Shown here: positions 1 to 6,422 of the stretch, in pieces
Numbering within the stretch: the first letter of the stretch is position 1
Layout of the letters: every line of letters begins with the position of its first letter
Origin: an uncultured Helicobacter sp.
GTDB lineage: Bacteria; Campylobacterota; Campylobacteria; Campylobacterales; Helicobacteraceae
DNA: 8,282 nucleotides
Direction of reading: 5' to 3'
Assembly (NCBI RefSeq): GCF_937906905.1
Contig: NZ_CALERY010000008.1
Location: 1 to 8,282 of the forward strand
Program-made: the position numbers and the translations under genes
Notes under the pieces: model-generated
Seen by the model: the letters and a program-made list of their open reading frames with translations, nothing else
Told to the model about the DNA's origin: nothing
Database searches by the model: none

Positions 1-2206
1 ATACACCTAGCTCTAGCACACCTGCTTCATTTTTACCATTGACTAGTTGATTATCCAGCACGAGCTGGGCATTGGTAGCGTCCATTACAATCTGTCCGCC
101 CGGGGTTAGGGTGAGGTGGTGGAATGACGCAGTGGAGTTAGAGTGCAGAGTGATGTTAGTAGCGGTGGTGTGGTGGATATTGGAGGCATAAAAGCCGCCT
201 TTGACCCCCACAGAGAGCGAGCCTAGCTCTAGCTTGCTATCCTTGACAAAGGCATTGTTGTCTTCACTATTGACAAAGGTCATTCTCGCTGTATCTGCTG
301 CTAGGTCTGTGCCGTCATTGAGCGCGATAGAGTCAAACTTATACTTCCCGCTCTCCTGTGTCCAAAACCTCGTGCCTAAGCCGCCTTGCCCGCCATTTGT
401 CTGTCGCTTTTGCACGACTAGGGATTTAGCGGTAAAGTCTTTGTTCATCTTCACATTGGCAGCGACTATTTCTATATCACCCACACTTGCTTTGCCTTTG
501 ACTTTGCTAAAGTCAAAGGTCGCCCCACCCCAAGTCTGCTGGGCAGTGGCAGTAGAGAGCTTGCCTGTATGAGTGAGATCTCCACCTGATTCAAACACCG
601 CATAGTCTGGCGCGCCCACATCTTCTAGCTGGTTGGTAAGCTTGATATTGGTATCTTTTAGCGTGATAGAATCTTTGGCGACAAATTTCACCACAAATGC
701 CCCGGCGTTGTCTGTTTTGTTAGTGATACCGCGCGTGGAGTAGATCTCTGCTTTATCAAGGTTTATGGTGTTGGCTTCAAAGGTAGCGTGCGTTTTATTA
801 ACTGCTAAGCCTAAATTGCCGTGCAAAGTGAGATTCTTTATTGATAGATTCTCGCCAGCCTTGAGATTCATATTGCCCTTACCAGAAAATAGCGTGGTAT
901 TAAGTGTGTCGATAGCGATGTTTTTGTCCGCTGTGAAATTGATGTAGGTATCAATCGTCAAAGTGCCGGATTCTATGCTTGTGCTGCCTTTTAGGTAGAG
1001 ATTCTGCCCTGATAGCTCTAAGTGATCGGCGGAGAGCTTGTTTTGCGTGCTGGAGTCTTTGCCTATGGTAATATCGCCATCTGTGGCGTGCATTTTTAGG
1101 TGAAATCCTCCTGCATTTAGCGCAGTGTCTTTGGTGTTGTAAATATTGGCGCGATCAAGGGTGATTGATTTGGCTTCAAGGGTAGCGGTGGTAACATTCA
1201 CTGCTGTGCCAAGATTGGAGTGCAAGTCAAGGTTTTGTATCTTTATAGACTCACCAGCCTTGGCGATAAACTGCCCCTTGCCAGAGTGTAGTGTGGCATT
1301 AAGCGTGTTTAAGCTTAGGTTTTTGCCAGCGGTGAAGCTAGTGTAAGCGTCAGTAGTGTTACCACCTGATTGCATATTGGTCGTGCCATTTAGGGCGATG
1401 TTTTCTCCTGCTGTCATTTCAAAATGATCTGCCCTAAAATTTGCCGTCGTCTTATCATCAAAGCTGATGTTTTTGTCTGCTTGAAATTTGGTCGTGCTTA
1501 CCGCGCCTGATGTGGAAGAAGCTTCTATATTTAAGTTGGAGTTTGTAAAGCTAATTTCCCCTGCCTTGAAAGTCGCATTGACGCGCGCTGTGCTTGTAGG
1601 CATATTGAGCTTAAAATTATCGGCACTTAGCATATTTTTGGCTTCTAGAGTTAGGGCTGACTCACCCCTTAGAACATCTGCCCCATGGATTTTGAAATCA
1701 GAGTCTTTAAGCGTGATGTTGCCACCGCTAGAGCGCAATATAAGCCGATCAGCTTGTGTATCTGACCACATATCGACAATTAAACCCTCCGCCGTAATGT
1801 CGCCTGTGGCATTGAAAGTAAGATCTGCTCCAGCGGTTTTTTCAGCATTCCCAGCGCCTAGATACGCTGTGAGATACACCTCTTTGGCATTCCAAGTCCC
1901 ACTAATATAACCGGACTTGCCCCCCACCCCAAAATGCACGCCAAGATCGCGATTTGCTGGTGTTTTGCTCGTGTTGCCGACAATCAAAGTGCCATTTCTA
2001 TAATTTTGTTCAAATGTGCTCAAGCCGTAAGAGCCTACGGAGCCACCCTTAAAGTGAAAAGTATCATAGCTATCATCAGTATGGCTTGATAGATTCCAAA
2101 TATATCCACCCACATCTTTATCCGCGTAAAGCAATGTCGGCACTGCGCCAAAAGCCAGAATCCCAAGCAAAGAGCGCGCTAAAGCATAGATTCTACAAGT
2201 CCTCAT
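1..2206 (-). CDS. VacA-like autotransporter, N-terminal passenger part (partial, runs off the left edge)
   Basis: Reading leftward from an ATG at 2206, the frame stays open for 735 codons to the window edge; I translated it in full and saw no stop. A Sec signal peptide covers residues 1-28 (MRTCR start, hydrophobic core LLGILAFGAV, likely cleavage after LYA). The mature part is rich in N, T, S, G and alternating hydrophobics and has no cysteine, as expected of a beta-helical autotransporter passenger. Residues ~104-135 (TWNAKEVYLT..LGAGNA..) resemble the short motif repeated in Helicobacter VacA-like proteins (Pfam 'putative vacuolating cytotoxin' type). The mature N-terminus lacks the hydrophobic glycine-rich pore segment of true VacA, so I infer a VacA paralogue of the adhesin/colonisation kind, not the toxin. 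Two tandem ~134-residue repeats lie at residues 257-525, followed by a glycine-rich stretch. The C-terminal beta-barrel expected of such proteins would lie outside the window. An AAGGAG ribosome site five bases before the ATG supports the start. Confidence 0.85.
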   Translation of the reverse strand, partial: MRTCRIYALARSLLGILAFGAVPTLLYADKDVGGYIWNLSSHTDDSYDTFHFKGGSVGSYGLSTFEQNYRNGTLIVGNTSKTPANRDLGVHFGVGGKSGYISGTWNAKEVYLTAYLGAGNAEKTAGADLTFNATGDITAEGLIVDMWSDTQADRLILRSSGGNITLKDSDFKIHGADVLRGESALTLEAKNMLSADNFKLNMPTSTARVNATFKAGEISFTNSNLNIEASSTSGAVSTTKFQADKNISFDDKTTANFRADHFEMTAGENIALNGTTNMQSGGNTTDAYTSFTAGKNLSLNTLNATLHSGKGQFIAKAGESIKIQNLDLHSNLGTAVNVTTATLEAKSITLDRANIYNTKDTALNAGGFHLKMHATDGDITIGKDSSTQNKLSADHLELSGQNLYLKGSTSIESGTLTIDTYINFTADKNIAIDTLNTTLFSGKGNMNLKAGENLSIKNLTLHGNLGLAVNKTHATFEANTINLDKAEIYSTRGITNKTDNAGAFVVKFVAKDSITLKDTNIKLTNQLEDVGAPDYAVFESGGDLTHTGKLSTATAQQTWGGATFDFSKVKGKASVGDIEIVAANVKMNKDFTAKSLVVQKRQTNGGQGGLGTRFWTQESGKYKFDSIALNDGTDLAADTARMTFVNSEDNNAFVKDSKLELGSLSVGVKGGFYASNIHHTTATNITLHSNSTASFHHLTLTPGGQIVMDATNAQLVLDNQLVNGKNEAGVLELGV
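632..1438 (-). repeat. Tandem pair of ~134-codon repeats within the autotransporter passenger
   Basis: Unit A spans 1438-1037 and unit B 1036-632 on the minus strand. Both begin with an (F/L)(R/S)ADH motif, and equivalent points are 402-405 bases apart. In the best-conserved core (SFTAGKNLSL..LDRANIY against NFTADKNIAI..LDKAEIY) I count 40 identities in 67 aligned residues with no gap. Shared landmarks are SGKG, KAGE, LH.NLG.AVN and AT.EA. Shorter echoes occur upstream (LSADNF near residue 193, FQADKNISF before unit A), which suggests older, more diverged copies. This is an internal gene duplication that lengthens the beta-helix. Confidence 0.8.
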
Positions 2207-2211
2207 GCGCA

Positions 2212-2217
2212 CTCCTT
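2212..2217 (-). promoter_or_regulatory. Shine-Dalgarno site for the autotransporter gene
   Basis: The minus strand reads AAGGAG, separated by five bases (TGCGC) from the ATG at 2206. This near-perfect site fixes the start directly in front of the signal peptide. Confidence 0.8.
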
Positions 2218-2237
2218 TTCCAAATTTCCTACACTTA

Positions 2238-2279
2238 TCCCCTAAATCTCTTGCCACATAATCTCGACAAGAGTGGGGA
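2238..2279 (-). promoter_or_regulatory. Stem-loop in the autotransporter 5' untranslated region
   Basis: On the minus-strand transcript, UCCCC pairs with GGGGA (outer 5 bp) and CUCUUG pairs with CAAGAG (inner 6 bp), around a 14-base loop, with an A/AUUUA internal loop between the stems. It lies between the promoter-like element at 2324-2329 and the ribosome site at 2212-2217. There is no U-tract after it, so it does not look like a terminator for fur. A 5' stem-loop that affects transcript stability is known for H. pylori vacA; a similar role here is inference. Confidence 0.5.
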
Positions 2280-2323
2280 CTCATCTTGCTAATCCACTGC
2301 ACATCAAATGCGTGTAAGCAAGC

Positions 2324-2329
2324 ATTATA
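2324..2329 (-). promoter_or_regulatory. Candidate -10 element for the autotransporter gene
   Basis: The minus strand contains a perfect TATAAT (in GGGGTATAATGC), about 118 bases before the ATG and 60 bases past the fur stop. Campylobacterales vegetative promoters rely mainly on the -10 box, with weak or no -35, so this is a credible start point giving a leader of roughly 110 bases. No recognisable -35 was seen. Confidence 0.5.
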
Positions 2330-2388
2330 CCCCAGCATTTATAAATCGACAAACCAGAATCTAGCGCAAAGCCAAGCCCTGCTAATCC

Positions 2389-2847
2389 CTACTCGCCTGC
2401 GAGCTGCTGACACTTCGCACATATCACAAACAGCCGCATATCATGGCTCACTAGCCGCGCACGATACGCACTAGCGACCTGGACTTGGCGGGACTCTATC
2501 TCCTCATCGACAAACTCCTGTATATCGCCACAATGCAAGCAGATGATGTGATCGTGGTGCTCTTTGGCGGCGATTTCATAGCGCTTGCCTGATTTCCCAG
2601 GCTCTAGGGCAGTGATGAAGCGCTCTTTCTCCAGAAAGCCCAGAATCCTATACACTGATGAAATGCTCGTGGATTTGTCCCTAGTGCGCAGATTTGCGGT
2701 GATTTCCTCGGGGCTTAGATGGGTGCCGCTCTTGTAAAGCACAGCGATGATTTCTTCACGCTGCTTGGAGTTTTTTAAGCCATTTTGACGGATCGAGTGC
2801 CGCAAACGCTCTAGGATAGATTCTAGTGTCTCAAGACGATTTTTCAT
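2389..2847 (-). CDS. fur: Ferric uptake regulator Fur
   Basis: This 152-residue protein is a metal-dependent transcription factor that represses iron-uptake genes when iron is plentiful; Helicobacter Fur can also act in its apo form. The N-terminal winged helix has the recognition region SISSVYRILGFLEKE at ~61-75. The metal-binding/dimerisation part starts around residue 90. The regulatory-metal segment includes HHDH at 97-100, and the structural zinc pairs are C103-x-x-C106 and C143-x-x-C146. The N-terminal extension (MKNRLETLESILERLR) matches the extended arm of H. pylori Fur as I remember it, which supports the ATG at 2847. AGAGG lies seven bases upstream. A GTG at 2862 is in frame but would put extra residues (MRGSS) over the ribosome site, so I rejected it. 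The gene diverges from the chemoreceptor gene and precedes the autotransporter gene on the same strand. Confidence 0.96.
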   Translation of the reverse strand: MKNRLETLESILERLRHSIRQNGLKNSKQREEIIAVLYKSGTHLSPEEITANLRTRDKSTSISSVYRILGFLEKERFITALEPGKSGKRYEIAAKEHHDHIICLHCGDIQEFVDEEIESRQVQVASAYRARLVSHDMRLFVICAKCQQLAGE

Positions 2848-2880
2848 ACTGCTACCTCTCACAATCCAGAATATCTTGGG

Positions 2881-2890
2881 AATTATAATT
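2881..2890. promoter_or_regulatory. Self-complementary AATTATAATT: likely fur -10 box, readable on both strands
   Basis: The decamer AATTATAATT is its own reverse complement. On the minus strand TATAAT occupies 2887-2882, 35 bases before the fur ATG, which is ideal spacing for its promoter. On the plus strand the same bases give TATAAT at 2884-2889, about 80 bases before the chemoreceptor ATG. A single element could serve divergent transcription, but only the fur assignment looks strong. Confidence 0.55.
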
Positions 2891-2917
2891 TATTTTTCGC
2901 AAATGCAAGGAGATTTT

Positions 2918-2932
2918 TAAGAATCATTAGGA
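2918..2932. promoter_or_regulatory. Candidate Fur box in the fur/tlpD divergent region
   Basis: TAAGAATCATTAGGA matches 11 of the 14 defined positions of the iron-loaded Fur box described for H. pylori (TAATAATnATTATTA), with an intact AAT-n-ATT core. It abuts the TAGAAT -10-like box of the chemoreceptor gene and lies about 30 bases upstream of the fur -10. Bound Fur would be placed to block the chemoreceptor promoter and to influence its own. The match is by eye, and chance matches are possible in AT-rich DNA. Confidence 0.4.
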
Positions 2933-2938
2933 TAGAAT
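2933..2938 (+). promoter_or_regulatory. Candidate -10 element for the chemoreceptor gene
   Basis: TAGAAT differs from TATAAT at one position and ends 32 bases before the chemoreceptor ATG. An AAGGGG ribosome site at 2959-2964 lies six bases before that ATG. No sigma-54 or flagellar sigma-28 promoter was recognised, so housekeeping transcription is inferred. Confidence 0.4.
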
Positions 2939-2970
2939 CCGGGCTTAATACTTTTCACAAGGGGTTTGTT

Positions 2971-4329
2971 ATGTTCGGCGGTTCAAGCAGAGATACGAAG
3001 CTAATGTTACAAAAGCAGGAGAGCGAGATTCAAAGTCTTAGAGAGCAAATCGAGCACCTAAAGAGGGTTGCAAGCTTCTCCTATGAAGAGGCGATGATAG
3101 GGATTAAGAATGGTGAAGTTGTGTTCAAAAATACTGCCGCGCAGAATTTCCCCGACATCGATCAAATCGTCGCCGAACTAAAACCTGGGCAGACGCACAT
3201 CTCCACACAAAGCCATAGCCTACGCGTCAAAAGCGAGCTCATCGATGGCGCAACTTTCTATCGATTTGTCGAAATCAATCCACGCTGCGATAAGGGTGAT
3301 GCTGGGGTGGATTTATTCTCCGTGTATCATAAAAGCTTGAAAGATGGAATCACAGGCGCGCAAACCGCACTACAAAAGATTCTCGAAGAGACGAAAATGC
3401 TCTCTAACAGAGCTGAAGAAAATGAGCAAGTAAGCTTTGAAGTGCGCCAAAGGAGCGAGAATGTCGAGCAGAGCATTAACTCACTCTATGAGAGAATGCA
3501 AAATGCTACCGAGCTCGTCGCCTCCCTGGCTCAACGAAGCAACGAAATCACCAATGTCGTCTCTCTCATCGATGATATTGCCGAGCAGACAAATCTTCTC
3601 GCGCTCAACGCCGCTATCGAAGCGGCGCGCGCTGGCGAGCATGGTCGAGGGTTCGCCGTTGTCGCTGATGAAGTGCGCAAGCTCGCAGAGAAAACCCAAA
3701 AAGCCACAAAGGAAATCGCAATCGTGGTCAAATCCATGCAGCAAGAAGCCAGCGATATCCAAACAAGCACCGAGGAGACGGCAGGATTTACCCAAGAGGT
3801 CAAATCAGGAGTCGATGAAATCTATGTCATGGCAAACCAAACCCTTCTCTCTGCACGCATGGCAAAATACGCGGTCAATATCTGCGATAGCGAGATTTTC
3901 TGCACACTGGCTAAGCTCGATCACACTGTGTTCAAAAACAATCTCTACGCCCTACTATTTGAAGTGTCCGATAGCTTCAACCAAGTCGCGCATACTGCAT
4001 GTCGCCTTGGGAAGTGGTATTTCGAGGGTGATGGCAAAGCCAACTTCAGCGATACGCTTGGCTATAAGAAAATCGATGGATTCCACGCTGTGGTGCATGA
4101 TGAGGCAAACGCACTTGCTCAAAGCCTCATGAATAAAACCAAAACCACGCCAAAAGCCTTTATCGATGCTAAAATCTCTTCTATGGAGCGCGGATCTGAT
4201 GGCGTCATGGCAAGTATCGACGAAATGCTCGCCGAAAAAGTCGCCCAAATCAAGCAAGCTATCAAAAACTGCGACACTTCTATGCCGCAAGCAGAAGATG
4301 AGCAGCCCGCTGATGAAACGCAAGCCTAG
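2971..4329 (+). CDS. tlpD: Cytoplasmic methyl-accepting chemotaxis protein with C-terminal zinc-binding CZB domain (TlpD-like)
   Basis: The 452-residue protein has no transmembrane segment, so it is a soluble chemoreceptor acting with CheA/CheW to steer flagellar rotation. An N-terminal coiled coil (~10-35) and a small variable region (~40-110) precede the signalling helices. The hairpin tip, the most conserved chemoreceptor stretch (IDDIAEQTNLLALNAAIEAA), begins at ~200 and continues to about 242. The C-terminal CZB domain shows its zinc ligands: H318 (KLDH), C344 (CRLGKW), H372 and H376 (FHAVVH). The layout and wording closely match H. pylori TlpD as I recall it, a receptor linked to energy and reactive-oxygen taxis; the ligand here is inferred from that. 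A ~20-residue acidic tail (PQAEDEQPADETQA end) extends beyond the H. pylori length (433 residues from memory). It diverges from fur and probably runs into the penicillin-binding protein gene. Confidence 0.93.
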   Translation: MFGGSSRDTKLMLQKQESEIQSLREQIEHLKRVASFSYEEAMIGIKNGEVVFKNTAAQNFPDIDQIVAELKPGQTHISTQSHSLRVKSELIDGATFYRFVEINPRCDKGDAGVDLFSVYHKSLKDGITGAQTALQKILEETKMLSNRAEENEQVSFEVRQRSENVEQSINSLYERMQNATELVASLAQRSNEITNVVSLIDDIAEQTNLLALNAAIEAARAGEHGRGFAVVADEVRKLAEKTQKATKEIAIVVKSMQQEASDIQTSTEETAGFTQEVKSGVDEIYVMANQTLLSARMAKYAVNICDSEIFCTLAKLDHTVFKNNLYALLFEVSDSFNQVAHTACRLGKWYFEGDGKANFSDTLGYKKIDGFHAVVHDEANALAQSLMNKTKTTPKAFIDAKISSMERGSDGVMASIDEMLAEKVAQIKQAIKNCDTSMPQAEDEQPADETQA

Positions 4330-4337
4330 CCAGCTTT

Positions 4338-4356
4338 GCGCTTAAGAATTGAGCGC
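4338..4356 (+). promoter_or_regulatory. Strong hairpin between tlpD and the PBP gene
   Basis: GCGCTTAA-GAA-TTGAGCGC forms an 8-bp stem with one G-U wobble around a three-base loop. It starts eight bases after the tlpD stop and ends 14 bases before the ribosome site of the next gene. No run of T follows, so it is not a standard intrinsic terminator. It may protect or mark the 3' end of tlpD mRNA, or partly attenuate read-through. Confidence 0.5.
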
Positions 4357-4379
4357 GGGCATTCACGCTAAGGTAGTCA

Positions 4380-6314
4380 ATGATTAAGAAAATCTTCCTT
4401 TCGCTTTTTATCATTATCACCTGTATCACTATCGCATATATCGTGCTTCTCTATAAAGATTTAAGCACCGATATTGACAAAGTCAAGCACTACACTCCAA
4501 AGCTCGCAAGTCAAATCTATGACCGAAAAAACCGCCTAATCGCCAATGTCTTTGACACGGAGTTTAGATTCTATGCGAAGTTTGATGAGATTCCTCCGCG
4601 CATGATAGAGGCACTGCTTGCCATAGAAGATACGCTATTTTTCGAGCATAGCGGGATAAACTACGATGCGATTATCCGTGCTATGCTTAAAAACATCAAA
4701 TCCGGGCGCTTTGGTGAGGGGGGAAGCACACTTACCCAGCAGCTGGTGAAAAATGTCATTCTCACGCGCGAAAGAACTTTTAGCCGCAAAATCAAAGAAG
4801 CCTTGCTTACTATCCAAGTCGAGCGCGCCTTGAGCAAGGAGCGGATTCTCGAGATTTATCTCAATGAGGTGTTTTTCGGGCATGGATATTATGGGGTAAA
4901 AACCGCTGCGCTAGGGTATTTCAAAAAACCTCTCTCTACACTCACGCTAAAAGAAATCGCCATGCTAGTAGGACTGCCAAATGCGCCAAGTATCTATGAC
5001 CCCACAAAGCGGCTGGACTTCTCACTCGCTCGCGCAAATGATGTTATCCGTAGAATGTATGACCTAGGCTGGATCTCTAAGGAATACGCCCAAGCCTCGC
5101 TCGCAGAAGTGCCAGTCGTATATAATCAAACACTCACGCAAAATGTCGCGCCCTATGTAACAGATTTCGCATTGCGCCAGCTTGGCAATATCAAAGATAT
5201 CAAAACCGGTGGCTATACGATTAAACTCAATATCGATTTGGACTATCAGGCATTCGCGCAGCAAGCGCTCACTAATGGCTATAACGGAATCCAAGAGCGC
5301 CTACAAAAAGCCTCTAAAACCACACAAGATGAGCAAGATGATGTCAGCAAAACCGATACATTTAATGGCGCGATGGTCGTTACTGATACACGCACAGGGA
5401 AGATTCTAGCGCTCGTTGGTGGAGTGGATTTTAATAAAAGCCCTTTTAATCGTGCCACAGATGCTAACCGCCAAATCGGCAGTAGTGTCAAGCCATTTAT
5501 CTACCAAATCGCACTGGATAAAGGCTACTCTACTGCGACAAAAGTCCCCGACGCGGCGCGGGATTTTGATGGCTACCAAGCAAGCAATGTCGATAAGTCA
5601 TTCCGCGGGCTTATCACTCTGCAAGAAGCTCTCATGTTCTCGCGCAACCTTGCCACACTCAATATCGTGCAGCTTGTAGGGTTCAACACGATTTATAATG
5701 GTCTGCTTGACTATGGATTCAAGGATTTAAACAGCGACATGACTATCGCCATAGGCAGCCTAAATGCTACGCCACTTATCATGGCAAAAGAATATTCGCT
5801 TTTCTCAAACTATGGCACGCGCCTAGAGCCTACGCTCATCGATAGTGTTATTGATTTAGAGGGAAATGTATTTACCTATGAGACACAACAAGAATCCATA
5901 ATCGCACCAGAGCAGGCATTCCTAGGGGTATCAATCCTGCGCGAAGTAGTGGCAAATGGCACAGGCAGGCGCGCTCGCGTCAATGGCGTAGAAGTCGCTG
6001 GAAAAACCGGGACGACAAATAACAATGTGGATTTTTGGTTTTGCGGATTCACACCTGATGTGCAAGCAATCATCTGGTATGGGCGTGATGATAGCCACCC
6101 AATCGGGCAGCGCGAGAGTGCAGGGCTTGTCGCACCGCCAGTGTTTGCGGAGTTTGTAGGCAATGTGCTACGGCTTGATCCTGCCCAGCGCAAGACATTT
6201 TCTGTGCCAGAGGGCGTAGAATCTAAAGTTATCGACAAATATAGATTCTACTACACGACCACTTCACCGCTCCCTAGTGGATCAAGTGTCGGTGGCGAGC
6301 AGGACATCTGGTAG
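4380..6314 (+). CDS. Class A penicillin-binding protein 1A (bifunctional transglycosylase/transpeptidase)
   Basis: This 644-residue inner-membrane enzyme polymerises lipid II into glycan strands and cross-links the peptides in the periplasm. Residues 5-24 form the signal anchor. The glycosyltransferase 51 domain (~50-215) has catalytic E83 (AIEDTLFFEHSG), GGSTLTQQLVKN at 114-125, and YLNEVFFG at 160-167 with the second conserved Glu at 163. The transpeptidase domain carries all three motifs: S368-S-V-K371 with S368 as nucleophile, S421-R-N423, and K542-T-G-T545. Both activities therefore look intact. The protein ends soon after the transpeptidase fold without extra C-terminal modules, a compact length for class A enzymes. 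TAAGG precedes the ATG by six bases. It lies 50 bases after tlpD; H. pylori keeps its PBP1A gene (HP0597) close to tlpD (HP0599), from memory, so the neighbourhood appears conserved. Co-transcription with tlpD is likely but not shown. Confidence 0.96.
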   Translation: MIKKIFLSLFIIITCITIAYIVLLYKDLSTDIDKVKHYTPKLASQIYDRKNRLIANVFDTEFRFYAKFDEIPPRMIEALLAIEDTLFFEHSGINYDAIIRAMLKNIKSGRFGEGGSTLTQQLVKNVILTRERTFSRKIKEALLTIQVERALSKERILEIYLNEVFFGHGYYGVKTAALGYFKKPLSTLTLKEIAMLVGLPNAPSIYDPTKRLDFSLARANDVIRRMYDLGWISKEYAQASLAEVPVVYNQTLTQNVAPYVTDFALRQLGNIKDIKTGGYTIKLNIDLDYQAFAQQALTNGYNGIQERLQKASKTTQDEQDDVSKTDTFNGAMVVTDTRTGKILALVGGVDFNKSPFNRATDANRQIGSSVKPFIYQIALDKGYSTATKVPDAARDFDGYQASNVDKSFRGLITLQEALMFSRNLATLNIVQLVGFNTIYNGLLDYGFKDLNSDMTIAIGSLNATPLIMAKEYSLFSNYGTRLEPTLIDSVIDLEGNVFTYETQQESIIAPEQAFLGVSILREVVANGTGRRARVNGVEVAGKTGTTNNNVDFWFCGFTPDVQAIIWYGRDDSHPIGQRESAGLVAPPVFAEFVGNVLRLDPAQRKTFSVPEGVESKVIDKYRFYYTTTSPLPSGSSVGGEQDIW

Positions 6315-6386
6315 AAGCTGCGCAAAATCTACACTATAAGGGGCTATAAGCAGAGGGGGCTTGTTAAATCCAATTTTAGTTAAACA

Positions 6387-6395
6387 TGCTACAAT
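6387..6395 (+). promoter_or_regulatory. Extended -10 promoter for the DUF507-carA pair
   Basis: TGCTACAAT fits the extended -10 form (TGnTATAAT, one mismatch) common in Campylobacterales, with T-rich DNA upstream (TTAAATCCAATTTTAGTTAA). It ends 27 bases before the DUF507 start, implying a short leader. TAAGG at 6410-6414 is the ribosome site, eight bases before the ATG. The 108-base gap after the PBP gene has no convincing terminator. Confidence 0.6.
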
Positions 6396-6422
6396 ACAGC
6401 ATTCTTATGTAAGGTTGCTGAC

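Noticed and set aside
201..1910. Several plus-strand open frames (for example 201-572 and 1488-1910)
   Set aside because: They lie opposite the continuous 735-codon minus-strand autotransporter frame, lack ribosome sites, and have compositions typical of antisense shadows.
1920..1930. C6-A-C4 tract in the autotransporter gene as a phase-variation switch
   Set aside because: Helicobacter slipped-strand tracts are usually longer uninterrupted runs; this one is short, interrupted and in an intact frame.
2848..2862. Upstream GTG start for Fur
   Set aside because: It would place the initiation codon on the AGAGG ribosome site; the ATG at 2847 matches the usual Helicobacter Fur N-terminus.
3437..4132. 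A 231-codon plus-strand frame inside the chemoreceptor gene
   Set aside because: It overlaps clearly recognisable chemoreceptor and CZB sequence in another frame and has no family resemblance.
6311..6332. GTAGA/TCTAC inverted repeat after the PBP gene as a terminator
   Set aside because: Only five AT-rich base pairs with a long loop and no U-tract.
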